From the NCBI RefSeq assembly GCF_014839805.1, contig NC_051119.1, forward strand, positions 8,115,245 to 8,179,244: 64,000 nucleotides of DNA, read 5' to 3'. Source of the stretch: Manduca sexta. Taxonomy: Eukaryota; Arthropoda; Insecta; Lepidoptera; Sphingidae. Below, one piece after another: positions 20,765 through 32,286 of this stretch. A program made the translations under genes and the position numbers. Each line of letters opens with the position of its first letter. Position 1 is the stretch's first letter. Below the pieces are notes generated by a model. It saw nothing but the letters and a program-made list of their open reading frames with translations, was not told the DNA's origin and did no database searches.

Positions 20765-21763
20765 AACAAATGTTTTGGTTAAGAACTAGGATTTATAATA
20801 ACGTAAAAAGTGCGTTTATATGGATTAGTCCAAACTTTTGAGTAAGGGCTATTGCTTTATTTATTTATTTATTATAAATATGGGAAATTAACAGAATAAA
20901 TTATGACTTAAAATAAATTAATAAAAATTAAGTTTCTTAATCTAACACAGTTTCCTCTAATAGGTAAATACATATGTAGAACAGAGTAGAATGATTTTAA
21001 TTAACAATATGACAAATAAAATATATCAAAAATAAGAAACAAATAAACTCAATCAAATGTGGTAAAAAAATCAAAAGAAGTATCTTAATTATCTAAAATA
21101 GCAATTAATGTCTTCCCGCGTAAGTTTTTATAAAATATATCGATACCGGAGAATAAAACAAATTTATTATATTTAATAGTTGCTCTACTAATAAAACCAT
21201 AAGAACCATAATTAGTTTTAGACTCTGTAACTTCGTACGTCTTTTAGAAAAAGTATTGGTTTCCTCATAGTTGAATGTTAGTTCTATCTTAAACTAATAT
21301 TCTTAACAAACAAATCAGCAATCTGCAGACATTTTTTACGAAACGCATTATGCAGTTGCAAGTTACGTCATGTTTAAAGTTTAGGTGCGTCGTCCCGAAA
21401 ACCTAGTCATGATTGACTTCAAACATATGTGACAATTTCTATAAGCGACTATTCGCCACAATAAATCAAATAATTGTATTAAGTGGGATAAAATTAATAA
21501 GTGGGACAAAATATTTGTGTAGTTAGCGGTTTCAATAATTTGATTGCGAGAAGATTTTTTTATCACAAATAGTGCATATTGTGCCTGCCTTAAGATGGTG
21601 TTACTCTTCAATTTTATAATATTTTTTTCTTTTATTTAGTATAAGCAACATTATAACAACTACTGGCTGTCCTAAATAAATAAATAAGACAAAGAAGTAA
21701 TGTGAAGGAAGACATTGGGCAGAATTTGTTTATTACATTTAGTGAAAATAATTTGACGTCTCG
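20765..21763. other. AT-rich DNA; possible reversed LINE tail
   Basis: From 20855 a (ttta)n run is followed by sequence that reads on the minus strand like a LINE 3' UTR, but no coding remnant is visible. A small tandem (aagtgggataaaattaat / aagtgggacaaaat) lies at about 21,480. Otherwise nothing. Confidence 0.3.
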
Positions 21764-21764
21764 A

Positions 21765-22075
21765 CAGTCCGTTCTACAACTCGGCTATCGCCTTTCCACC
21801 GGTTGAAATCTCAAGGGCACAAACTTCTGGCTTTTCTAAAATTATGTGTGTATCTTTTGTGAATTATCGCTAGCTTTAACTAGAAAAACATCGTGAGGAA
21901 ACCTGTATACCCGAAAAGTTCTCTATAGGAATTTTGAGGGTGTCTGAAGTCTACCAATTCGCACTGGACCAGCGTAGTGGAATGAAGACGTAAGGCCTAA
22001 TGCCTCAGTAAAGAAGAGGCCTGTGCCCAGCATAGGGACAGTATATAATACAAGGCTAATATTATTATAAATAAG
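21765..22075 (+). mobile_element. SINE family A with inverted 5' head
   Basis: The body from ggttgaaatctcaagggcac (21801) to cagtatataatacaaggc is plus-strand SINE A. The first 36 bp (gacagtccgttctacaact cggctatcgcc) are the A-box half of the head in reverse orientation. This is a 5' inversion of the kind produced by twin priming during LINE-mediated insertion. Confidence 0.7.
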
Positions 22076-22372
22076 ACACAGATAACTTGTACCACGCGTA
22101 AGCTATAACAGTTTCCTCTTTCAAGATGTTCGTTCAAATGCTCGCCCCAACGTATGCTCAACACAAATCAGTCACCGCATGACATAACCATGTTTTGTGT
22201 ACATTAGTTGCGAGTCGTGAGTGAATTGTCACACTAACCGCACTATACGAGGCAGTACGTCTGCAGGCGCCTGTTTAATTGTTACATTAGCATACTAACT
22301 CTTGTCAATAACCATTCAAATGTATATATTGCTAATTTTCATGAGGGTTATTTAATACTTGCTGTGTCCGGT

Positions 22373-22480
22373 GATAAGGTCGCCCCCTATCACATCATGG
22401 AACGGAACACACTTGGCGAAAAGTGAGTGTTTTTGTTGCGTCTCTGCATACCCCTTCAGGGATAAATGCGGGATGTTGTG
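22373..22480 (+). mobile_element. SINE family C, 5'-truncated, 13-bp TSD
   Basis: Only the 3' 108 bp (gtcgccccctatcacatcat to gataaatgcgggatgttgtg) is present, flanked by the exact direct repeat tgctgtgtccggt at 22360-22372 and 22481-22493. Frames crossing it are not genes. Confidence 0.85.
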
Positions 22481-22493
22481 TGCTGTGTCCGGT

Positions 22494-23275
22494 AAAGCAG
22501 AATTTACTATCAGTTATAGGAAGGGAGAGTAAAGATATTTTGAACGTCCTAGATCAAGATAGATTTTTTGTTTTTGCAGACAAGCTTATAATAGTTTTTG
22601 TGAGAACGTTGTATTCAACATTAGGCGTCATATTCATTGAGTGAGGTTAAAATGTTTTTCAGGATAGGTACAGCGCGCTGGTCGCTCTCCAATATTTACC
22701 CGGCCTATGTTATTGTTAGTATATGTGTATCGTGGCTCTCCTTCTTCCCTCAGCCTTCCGTCCCTACTTTCCTCTCAACTTTCCTAGTAGTACCCCAATA
22801 TTCCCACTTACTACTAGGGAGGGAGGCGACCAACATATCAAAAGGCATATCTCACCTCCCCCACCAAAATCCCTATTAATGAACCAGTAAAACTCCTTTT
22901 ATACTCAAACGGGAAATAAAAAAAATACACATATAATGGAATCATAAAAAATACTTGGGCGGACTTCGTCGCACAAATACTATTCTTGACAGACATTCAA
23001 TGTTAATGCAGCTAAAACTTACGGCTCCGATTTAATAAATCCAATTCGAGATTTAGTTTTTCACAAATTTGTCAATGCTAGCAACCGAACTAATAACTGT
23101 GTTGATTCATTGCAGATATAAATTGAAAAACTAGCTAAACCTTTTTAGTGACAAAAATAACTTACGTAGTTTGGGTTGCATATTCTAGTTTTTCCTCTTA
23201 CTCATGTTGTTCTAATGAAGACTGAGTGCAGTTTTTTTAAGCATGCAGAAAGTATGTGCTACTTCACTTGATTTG
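22494..23275. other. Unassigned; C/T-rich stretch at 22,680-22,870
   Basis: A pyrimidine-rich block (ctctccttcttccctcagc; cttactactagggaggga) looks different from its flanks and may be a retroelement fragment, but no relative is seen in the window. Confidence 0.3.
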
Positions 23276-23330
23276 ACGCGAAACAGCGCGGTAGTCTAAC
23301 CGCAATACAACTACGCTACCAAAGCGGTAA
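23276..23330 (-). mobile_element. SINE family C head fragment
   Basis: gcggtagtctaaccgcaata caactacgctaccaaagcg is the reverse complement of the tRNA-like head only. Confidence 0.5.
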
Positions 23331-24049
23331 ATGTACAATAAATACATGTATATTGTAGTACATAATTTAAAGTATATTGTAGACAGTGAAAGTAACACCA
23401 GTAAGCTTCATTACACTCTTACCTCAGCAGTAAATAAATACAATATGTTACAGCTACAGGTTGAAATACTGTATTTTATAAAAAGTCCGTTGTAGCTAAA
23501 TTGTTTTACAGAAATATTGCTTTTAGAAACTTATTTAAAATCTGTAGGAACCTAAATTAATTCTAAATACGAATAAGAAGCAATTACAAATTCTCTTTTT
23601 CGATATCATTGACAATCATTTAAGTATTTATTTTATATTTAACCTTCAGATGGTTGACACAAAAAAATAAATTATGTTTTTCAAAAAAATAAAAATTATA
23701 AAGAATAAGTCTGAATGATTGATGTCTCCATGGAGTTTCTATGAAGTTAATTTACTCCGGAACTGTCAACTTCAGCGGTAACGTATGACGAATATCTTAG
23801 TATGTTTAGCTGAGCTCATGTCGCAACTAGCAACGGTAAAGGTACAGTTCCGAACATGACTTAAACGACTAATTATTTCAGCAAGAAAAAAAAAGTAACA
23901 TTGAGGATGCAGCAAGCACGTGCATAGTGCAACCTAAATTTTAAAGGCTCGATTCCCAAATAACAGTAAGCGCGAGAAATGGTAGTATAAGAAAATATTG
24001 CAAGTTAAAGGATGATATTATATGGTGACGAAGAAGGAAAAAAGTGCTT
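23331..24049. other. No feature recognised
   Basis: AT-rich DNA. A somewhat GC-rich piece at 23,750-23,860 has no support as an exon. Confidence 0.35.
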
Positions 24050-24150
24050 GTGCTTCTTGGTGACATGGTTTATGCACGATGAGAGGATCGGTTTTTATCG
24101 AGCGAATGTAGATGGTACGGCTGGAAAGGACCGCCCGAAGAAAAAAGATA
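24050..24150 (+). pseudogene. LINE reverse-transcriptase C-terminal remnant (weak)
   Basis: Frame reading HDERIGFYRANVDGTAG followed by KDRPKKK then a stop resembles the basic 'VDG..GRGRPR' tail found at the end of many Lepidopteran LINE ORFs. It is short and stops interrupt the upstream frame, so it is dead. Family assignment is tentative. Confidence 0.3.
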
Positions 24151-24194
24151 TTGATTAAATAAATGAAAAAATTATCAATGTCGGTTCCTCAGAT

Positions 24195-24243
24195 TAGCTT
24201 GTTCAAACAAACAAACTCTTCAGCTTTATATATTAGTATAGAT
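24195..24243 (-). mobile_element. Helitron-type 5' end fragment
   Basis: Minus strand aatctatactaatatataaa gctgaagagtttgtttg is a common Lepidopteran Helitron 5' end; a related fragment is at 4150-4262. No 3' end is present nearby. Confidence 0.4.
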
Positions 24244-24587
24244 TCCATCTAATAAACTAAGTATCCTTCGAACACATCAAATTGAAATCTTTTTTGCATG
24301 CGTTGCGCGTAATGGATCAATGGAAGCGTACATTTAGAGCCGAAAACTGCAATGTTTGCGCACTTTATTAGCAAGTTTACGACACAAGCGGACTGACCGA
24401 CTGCTATTTCCTATGCGTGCTATTTGTGACAATATTTAGCTCAACAATTGATGCTCGGTAAGACAATTGTATTTAGATATTTGCATTCTTGCATTAATAT
24501 TAGCTTATTTTGGCACATAGTTGAGTTGTTATGTTTTGCCCCGATTTTAACTGACTTAGGTTTGAATTAGGATAACCACGTTAATTG

Positions 24588-24905
24588 CATCGATATATAT
24601 ATAGTATGTACGAGATTTGGCGTTCCGAACATTTACTGTGTTCAACTAAATTGAACTGCAATCCATTCAAACTGACTTTAGTATGATCAATATGGACAGC
24701 TTGTGGTTGTGTACGGAGTAGCGCTCATGACATATGAACTCGAGCCTAAGTGTTAACCTATTTCAATAAAAAATATCAGTCAAATGAGTAAAATTATTTA
24801 TTTTTCAAGTGAATAAATAGTTTATAACACTGGCGTTTTGGTTGCCATTTTAGTTCAGATTTTGAACAAATAGTTTATATGGACGTTCGTGTGAATAGAA
24901 TATAA
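24588..24905 (+). repeat. Family I repeat, uninterrupted copy
   Basis: Same orientation as 19868-20425 and without the SINE: gcatcgatatatatatagta, ttccgaacatttactgtgtt, gagtagcgctcatgacatat, tttggttgcc...attttgaacaaatag. It serves as the empty-site comparison that proves the SINE insertion in the other copy. Confidence 0.65.
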
Positions 24906-25920
24906 GTCAACGGTTAATTATATGTTTGATAAGATATTTAATTTCACTGTGAGGTCGACGCAACACACTATTTAAAACATTTGGAGAAACAAATCAGTTC
25001 AGACCAACCGACTGCGTGAAGTCATCCTCTAGGAATGATACAGTCAGGCAAATCGTCTCAGAAAACCCATACAAAGTGTTACGTGATCTAGAATATGAAC
25101 TAAGAACTTTAGAGTCCACAGTCCAGTTATATGCCATTTGACTAAGGAGGCGATAAAGGTTATTTTAGCTGGTGATATTGAAAAATAAGGTATGTCAACT
25201 AAACTATAATTGTAGTAATAATACCAGATCTTTTATATTGTTCGCTGTCCTTATCAGGCATTATGTCATTTATATTTGGACCGGCCGTTAACTAGGGAAT
25301 GTGGATTTCCTTCTTGTTTAGACAAGCGGAGGTGACGGCTGTCAGTCCTTTCCCTTACCAAATAGTGTCAATTACCAAGTGTGATACCTTGTAGGCGGGT
25401 TCGAAATTCAAACATTATTTCGTTAATAGTTTAAATAATTTAATAATTAATTTCGGTATTTACGGTCTTTAGAATAACACCTACAATTGCAAATCACAAA
25501 TTATTAATGAACATCAACCCGAGGACGAACGAAACGTAAACGTCAACGATATAGCAACCTTATCACATGAACTGTCAACTAAAGATGTGAACACTTAAGA
25601 ATCGTAATTTTTATCCAATTACCCTTACTACCATTTTCAACCATACCTCCACAGAATAAAGTGCGAAATTGATAACATTTAAAATACAGTTGGAGTAGGT
25701 AAAGTCGCAAATAGTAATAATTTGATGCAAATCAAGACGGTTAAGAGTACAATGCGGTCGTCTGTTATATGTAAAGAGACGTGTGATGGGCTTACACGGA
25801 GTACTTCACATTAAACCTTAATAGCATTCCCATGTACAAGTCGGTAATGAGTAATACTATGATAGTTATAAGGGTACCGCGGGAATGAAAACCCAGCCTT
25901 TAATTCAAGTCTAGAGAGAG
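24906..25920. other. No feature recognised
   Basis: About 1 kb of mixed composition without a recognisable repeat, exon or RNA. Confidence 0.4.
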
Positions 25921-25924
25921 TAAA

Positions 25925-26253
25925 CTGTCTCGGTGGCGTAGTTATAATACGCGGTGCTGAAGTCTTAAGTTCAGTCCCGGTCGGTAATATATAAAAATAA
26001 AATAAAAAATAAAAAAGCCTTTTATTTCTAGTAAAGATAAGTACAGTACAGTACAGTAAGATAAGTACCTAGTATCCAGTTTTTAAATTATAACTTAATT
26101 ACTTATGAATTATTAAGTTACGTTACGTTTAGTATTATTTTTTTTATTTATCATGGGTTTTCCAGAACCCCTCCACGGGTAAAGGTCTCCTCCGGTAATA
26201 TATATCTACTCGATATCACTCCGAAGTCTGGAATTTGGGCCCGATATGGCGAT
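25925..26253 (+). mobile_element. SINE family C split by a LINE fragment
   Basis: The head and B box lie at 25925-25993 (actgtctcggtggcgtagtt, agttcagtcccggtcgg). The body resumes at 26194 (ctactcgatatcactccgaa gtctggaattt, gatatggcgata). The gap is the LINE insert 25994-26193. Confidence 0.75.
25994..26193 (-). mobile_element. 5'-truncated LINE 3' end, 11-bp TSD
   Basis: 200 bp on the minus strand, ending 3' in aataaaaggcttttttattt and A/T repeats. It is flanked by ggtaatatata at 25983-25993 and 26194-26204. Its 5' part still encodes EETFTRGGVLENP before a stop, probably the LINE ORF C-terminus. The clade is not determined. Confidence 0.7.
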
Positions 26254-26386
26254 ACTCCTATTTTTAGTTTATCAAATAGCGAGGTGCTTAAGATACTGAA
26301 TTCAATTGAATTGCTCTTCAGAACAAAACTGAGTTGCATTTATCAATTTGACCCTTAAGCTAGTAGCAATGTCTCAAGAGTTTTTT

Positions 26387-26660
26387 GCTGGTGTTAGGAT
26401 ATATTTTATATCCCGGATAGCGACCACCATACACAAGGTGTTAAAACCCGCCATAGTGGCCCATGTAAGTGTATCGCGTTCTGGGATTAGCCCGTGCATA
26501 TCCGGTTCCAACAGGCCGGCATAATTGTGTCGACCGTCGAGGGTTAATCATCTCTCGTCAGTCGACGTTCTATTGGACCCCACTCCACTTACCATCAGGT
26601 GTAGTGGGGTCAATTATCAAACAAACAAACAATAAAAAAAAAGTAAAAAAAAATTGCTAT
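26387..26660 (+). mobile_element. Retroposon D copy
   Basis: gctggtgttaggatatattt, gcgaccaccatacacaaggt, tccaacaggccggcataatt, gtcgacgttctattggaccc, ending in A-rich sequence with caaacaaacaa and poly(A). Full length for the family. Confidence 0.75.
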
Positions 26661-27535
26661 GTCCGTATAAAGAAAAACGACGACGAGCACGATTCAATGG
26701 CAGAGGTATTTTATTCAATGATTTATGCAGAATTTACTGTTTCCTGCGCGTCGTTGTGGTTAGCATTAGGCGAGCGGCTAACTCGTTTCGTTTATAAGTT
26801 ATACAAAAAAAATTACTGTCTTTGAAACCTGAGTACATCTGCCTGATGTTCCTCTCATTTTGGACACGTCACAGTAGCGTATATGGATACCGTAACAGTA
26901 TGTAATAACATACGGAACTGCGCGAACAAAAACGTCAGAACTGGTTCGTCTGGCGATGTGCACTGCGCAAGCGCACGATAACAAAAACATGGAAAACGCC
27001 TTTTACACATGTACTCGACTCGCGACAACTTGAGGTTCGAACAGTTCCTACCAAAAGATTTCAGATTTTAAACAAAAGTATAATCAAGGTTTCAGTATTA
27101 AAGTTAACTTGTATTCGCGTAACGCTGGAGACTGCAAAGTAATTGCTAACGCTCATGATGTCAATAAGGACTTTGCGTCTTTTTTCGATTTCATGGCAGG
27201 ATACATTTTTTAACTTTTCGATACATTTTTATTGTAATTCATAGTTACTATAAGTTAATTTTTATTGTTACTATTATCAAATTTTGTTTTTGTTTTGTAC
27301 CCACTCATTCTAATCCCGAAACGAGGCTCTGTTATGTTTGTTATAGTATTTTCTGGTTTTATTTTATTTTGTAATTTTAATTTGTATTTCTATCTAGATG
27401 TTATTTGTGTGAGGATGCTGTGCATACCTTTAACAGCCATATGTATCAGAATTTGTATTATTATTTGTGTTTTTATATGCATGTGACACTGGTGTGTTAT
27501 TGAAAAAATAAATATAAAACAGTCTGGACTAAAGT
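26661..27535. other. Unassigned DNA
   Basis: Includes a GC-richer part at 26,860-27,000 (gcgatgtgcactgcgcaagc) with an imperfect palindrome ccgtaacagtatg/acatacgg. No gene supported. Confidence 0.3.
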
Positions 27536-27619
27536 AACTGGATGCATAAAGCAGCGCATCGGGCTCTGTGGCGTACCTTGGAAGAGACCTATGGCCATCA
27601 GTGGACTGCAGCGGGTTAA
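27536..27619 (+). pseudogene. RTE-like LINE: reverse-transcriptase C-terminus remnant
   Basis: Reads NWMHKAAHRALWRTLEE then TYGHQWTAAG and a stop, the pattern (W-M-x-K-A...W-R..-EA-Y...QWT) that closes many Lepidopteran LINE ORFs. Only the last 27 codons remain. Compare 48541-48670 and 40440-40530. Confidence 0.6.
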
Positions 27620-28785
27620 TAATGATATAAAACAAAGTAAACTTTTCCGACTTAGAAATCTAAGTACCTACAAGTAGACGACGTGGGCTCAGCTGGTGTT
27701 TATATAGGCCCTTCTCATAATATAAAGAGAGACGTGCATATGAAACCAGACAATAGTTCCTATAAGCAGTATCACAATAGAACAGTAAAATGTAAATTAA
27801 GAGTGGACACGTGAGCCATGGATTGATTCGCGCCAGATTTACGATGCGTGTTTGTGCTCTAACAAGCAAGCGTAAATTATCCAAATTGCACTGGCTATTT
27901 GTTAGGGTATGCATGAAGTGGAAGCGATATGCTATTGTATAAGATTTATATGCGACATGAGGTAGATTGATATATGCGTAACTATAAATTATATTAGAGT
28001 TATACTAATAAGTTAAAAGTAATAATAGTTTTCATATATATTATGAATTTTACTTTATAGTTCCGAATAACGAAAATTATAGTTATGTTTTTTAATTTCA
28101 ACTATTTTAAGTATCGTAGATAATATTAATATGAATAGTACTCATGTATAACTCGAAGTATATTATCGAGCCTATTGGGGTCTTTAATTAAAATTTCCTT
28201 TTTTTCCTTTTTCCCTAAGATTCAGTTAATATTACCTCTGTCTAGTAGTCCAAGATACGGGCTTCGTTTGGTTTAGGTATTTCTAGATAGTATAATATTA
28301 AGGATGCCATAGTTTTATATTAATTTATTTTAACTAGACTTTACTCTGTAGGTAACTGTGTTTGTAATATATAAAAATAATGTGGGTAGACCGAAGAATA
28401 AAGTCTTGAGCACGCCGTGGTGTTTGATAGGCGCATAACCTTAACAATCTCAATTGGTATTTTTAATATAAAAATTTACAAAACAAATATTTACATATCG
28501 CGTATATCTTTGAATACGACAGCGCCCTCCGGGCTCGTTTAACGAGGGTATCTATCAGTCGTCAACGGCGGCGGACGGATTGGCTCGTCAAGTTATAACT
28601 TAGTTAAATTGTGTTGTAAATAACACCTCCCACACTAGCCGCTATTTACAATATGCATCAGCAAATATTGGCATTAACGACTACTATATACATGCAGCTT
28701 GTTTTGTATTTTCACCTAGACTGTTTTAATAAACAAAACTATTTTTATAGTTCCTTATAGCGAAAAAAATAGTTGAAAATAATTT
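27620..28785. other. Unassigned DNA; GC-richer patch at 28,500-28,660
   Basis: The patch gacagcgccctccgggctcg and caacggcggcggacggattg is not shared with other parts of the window. It might be a conserved non-coding element; no exon is supported. Remaining sequence is AT-rich. Confidence 0.3.
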
Positions 28786-28787
28786 AA

Positions 28788-28985
28788 TGATTTTTTAAGT
28801 TTACGCGAACGTTAGACATTGCAATTAAACTATTTTACGAATTTTATCGCGGTTACAACACCTCAGTCCCCCCCGTGACCATGAAGGCTGCAAAGTCTTC
28901 GAAACGTCGGGAGAACATTATAATATTAAAACCGCGATAAAATTCGTAAAATAGTTTAATTTAAAATTTATCTTGAAAATCTGGT
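28788..28985 (+). repeat. Family H, most complete copy (inverted arms)
   Basis: The left part (tttacgcgaacgttagacat, ttacgaattttatcgcggtt) is complementary to the right part (aaccgcgataaaattcgtaa, aatagtttaatt), with ccccgtgaccatgaaggctg caaagtcttcgaaacgtcg between. This shows that H is a fold-back element. Confidence 0.65.
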
Positions 28986-29031
28986 TGCCAGCTAAATATT
29001 AACAGCGGTTTGATTTTATATATACTAGCAC

Positions 29032-29260
29032 TGAGTGACCCCACTGCACCTGCTGGTAAGTGAACTGGGGTCCAATAGACTGTCGACTGACGAGAGATGA
29101 GTACCCTTCAGCAGTGGACACAATTATGCCTGTTGGAAGCGAATATACACTGGTTGATGCCGGAACGCGACACACTTACGTGTGCCACTATGGCGGGTTT
29201 TAACACCTTGTGTACGGTGGTCGCTATGCGGGCGGATATAAAATATATCCTATATTTTAT
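29032..29260 (-). mobile_element. Retroposon D copy
   Basis: Minus strand: gtgaccccactgcacctgct through tatggcgggttttaacacct and gcgggcggatataaaatata. Confidence 0.75.
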
Positions 29261-29477
29261 ATCAACCAGTATTTTGTCAAGAAATTAAAAGATAGCGTTT
29301 AACGTACTCGATGAGAAAAAAAGTTAATCCGTCACTTAATCTCTGTGTACCAGACATTCAAATCTATTCAGCGTTTTTGTATCATTCTAACAAAATGTCA
29401 AAAATATTCACAAACTTTGAATTTATTACACCAGTAGAATATCCTAATTTTAATATATTCCTTAATACTAGATAGCT

Positions 29478-29705
29478 TCGGTCGCATATTGTGTCCGCGG
29501 TACGCCAGCGCTCTGAGGTCTTAGGATCAAATACCAGGTCGGGTAAAGTGATATTGGGTTATTATGTTTAGAATTAAGCTGAAGTCTGATTTGTGCTCGA
29601 TATTGCGAGAGGCTCGCAGACGCACATCATGCAACGGAAGACACTGGCGAAAAGTGTGCGCCCTCGTTGTACCTCTGCTTTCCTTTTCGGCTTTAAAGGC
29701 GTGTA
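29478..29705 (+). mobile_element. SINE family C copy
   Basis: Head decayed (gtccgcggtacgccagcgct), then taccaggtcgggtaaagtga, agctgaagtctgatttgtgc, gaagacactggcgaaaagtg and the end ctttaaaggcgtgtaag. Confidence 0.6.
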
Positions 29706-30529
29706 AGTACAATAATCAATTTACTTCACATTAAACTCAAAATTATAAACAATGAAAATATCTTATCAAAACCATAGATCTGGTGCATTTACTAAATTGT
29801 TATCAATTGAGTGTGAGTTGCGAACTGTGTTATTTAATTAACAGAGCGTAGTTGCAACAATTGCCTTAATGGTCGATGAGCCGCGTTGGTAAAATTAGAC
29901 AAGGCCTTGAAACGCCGGATGTTGGATTAAGATGTTGGTGAACAAGATTTAGTTTGCGGAATTGCTTGAATTTAATAATAACATATTTTTCTTTAAAATA
30001 TATTACGAGTCTAAGCAATTTCATAGTAGGTCATCTTTAAATGTATTTCAGAAATAAGTGTGGACATCATTGCTTAGTTGGAATGCTTGTATAACCACTT
30101 CTAACAATGATTATCAAACAATTGCGTATCTAGTATCCATATTTATTTTTGGAGGTAAAAGTAAAATCTTGACAAATATTTTTAACATTATATGTAATTG
30201 AGAGTTCTGGATGTGTAGACCAGTAATCCGAGCAATAAAATAAAGAAAGCTATTTTCTTATGCACATTTATACATTCGTTTTACTAGACATAATAAAACG
30301 GTTAAAATTCCCTTATTTTTCTGCACAAATAAGGCAAAAGCATCTTGGATTATACGGCCGGCTACATAATTAATTTCCTTACACCACCCAATAAAAACAG
30401 AATAAACTGGTTACACGAAATACCTTATTAATTTGTTCTTCCTTTTCTACCATAATTCTGTGTAGTTAGTGACAAAAATAGCTGAATCAAATAAAACTAT
30501 ATAATATCTGTATACTACTGTACCTACCA
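29706..30529. other. AT-rich DNA, nothing recognised
   Basis: No repeat or coding feature supported. Confidence 0.4.
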
Positions 30530-30690
30530 GTGGTGAAGGATGATATTCTTTCAAAGAGAACACGATTTATGGGCACTATGCGTGTATGTGGTCTGGAAAT
30601 CGTTCTAATGATAATTATATTTTACATAAATTACGAAAGGGTAGCCGGCATGAATCGGGTTATATGGACCTTTTGCCATTGGTAATTATT
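30530..30690 (+). repeat. Family M dispersed repeat
   Basis: gtggtctggaaatcgttcta atgataattatattttac and tacgaaagggtagccggcat are the reverse complement of the copy at 2110-2265. Confidence 0.5.
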
Positions 30691-30868
30691 ATCATTTTAT
30701 TTTATAAAAATAAAACGGTTTACTTTATTAAAAAATCTTTCAATGTACAGTGTACAGCTATTTTGTTGTTTAGATTATGTTTAATAATTATTTGAACTTC
30801 GTGTTTAACCGAGACACAATACCTTTCTCAATAAATAAACAAGAAGCATTTTTCACGGTTCTGTATTT

Positions 30869-30925
30869 TAACCGACTTCAAAAAAGAGGAGGTTCTCAAT
30901 TCGACTGTATGTTTTTTTCTTGTTG
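30869..30925 (+). repeat. Family N terminal fragment
   Basis: ttttaaccgacttcaaaaaa gaggaggttctcaattcgac is the characteristic N end. Confidence 0.55.
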
Positions 30926-31074
30926 TGAGCAATCGGTGTCAATAACTTAATTATTTTTTTTAGGATACCGGGTGTTCAACAAAACTTTTTGTATTTTCAT
31001 AATCCGTAATCTCTTTTGTCTTGCTTTAGTTATTTGTTTAATTGTATTTTTGTGAAATAAATATTTTGTCTCCC

Positions 31075-31270
31075 GCTTTGCTGTGGAGGGAAGTAGACAA
31101 AATTTCCAACTCCACCCTATCTTTCTATTTCATTAATTTCGTTGCGGGATAATCAAATAAGTTTTTCCTGAGACTCGCCGAGCTTCACTGCTCGGTGTCA
31201 TAAAATGCGTGCCACTGCTGATCCTGGCTCACAGGAGTTATAGTGGTGGGTGTGAGGGAGGGAAATTCTA
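31075..31270 (+). repeat. Family L repeat
   Basis: gagactcgccgagcttcact, ataaaatgcgtgccactgct and tcctggctcacaggag match 38755-38955, same orientation. The class is unknown. Confidence 0.5.
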
Positions 31271-31990
31271 AATATTTTTTTTATTTATTACCATTATTAT
31301 TTCGTCTACATACAGACAAACTTTACTAATATTTCTAATGTTGTTGTTTAATTGATGTTTATTTAAGTTGGCTGTAAATAGACATCGTGTCCCGGCGTTG
31401 TCTTAATTCACTGATTACAATTCAATTTAGTTGTACAGACATTAATGTGGTGTCCAATAGCATTTAAATGATAAAGGTCTTAACGTGCAAACTGCTTTGG
31501 AGTAATATTCCGATTTCGTTAAAAACCATGATCGAATTAATATTTTGATGAGACCATTTTATGCAGAATACAAAAGATAAAAAAGTAAGCTCGGAGTTTT
31601 TATCTTTTTTCGGGTAGTCATCACTTAGGTAGCTAGTGTAAGGCTAGTAGGTTAGCTAGGCTAGGGCTCATGTCCTCAACAGTGAGGGTCGCGATGCGTT
31701 GTCCTTTTATTTCTTCCTACCTGCCCGCCCGAGCTGGCTACTTTGGTTTACCTTATGCGTTATTTATTAATTTTATCTCAAGACAGGTAAGAACCTAGTG
31801 ATAGATTTTTTCATCATTGTTCTAATAAGTCTTGTGTATTTTTTTAAATTTAAAGACGAATAGTAGCGAATACTTTTTAAGGAATATAAATGATCTACTT
31901 AACAAGTGTTATAAGTATATAAACGGCATTGACGGCATCGCACGAGTGAATCTTGAAGTTTTGACGACTTACGTGGAGTTTTTTATTTAG
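31271..31990. other. No feature recognised
   Basis: AT-rich DNA, with short direct repeats (gctagtgtaaggctagtagg ttagctaggctagg) near 31,635. Confidence 0.4.
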
Positions 31991-31991
31991 A

Positions 31992-32286
31992 ACTAGTTTT
32001 TGCTTGCGGCTTCGCCCGCGTGAAGGAGTTTTCTGGGATAAAAGTCCCGCTATATATTTTCCCGGGATAGTAGCCTTCCCAGGGTCTTAAACTATCTTTA
32101 TACCAAATCTCGTTTTGTTATATCACGTTTTATGTTACGTCCCGTTCCCATGGGAATGGGATAAAAAGTACCCTGTATCCGTCTCCTAGCTCTAAGTTAC
32201 CTTCTGACCAATTTTCAGCCAAATCGGTTCTGCTGTTCTTGAGTTATAAATAGTGTAACTAAGACAACTTTTTTTATATATATAGA
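31992..32286 (-). mobile_element. Non-autonomous Helitron, complete
   Basis: Minus strand: 5' TCTATATATATAAAAAAAG, 3' cacgcgggcgaagccgcaag caaaaaCTAGT, host A before and T after. 295 bp. The hairpin is intact, so this is among the better-preserved copies. Confidence 0.75.

Noticed and set aside
20564..20782. Plus-strand 72-codon frame
   Set aside because: Antisense shadow of the signal-peptide exon; no start context or splice sites of its own.
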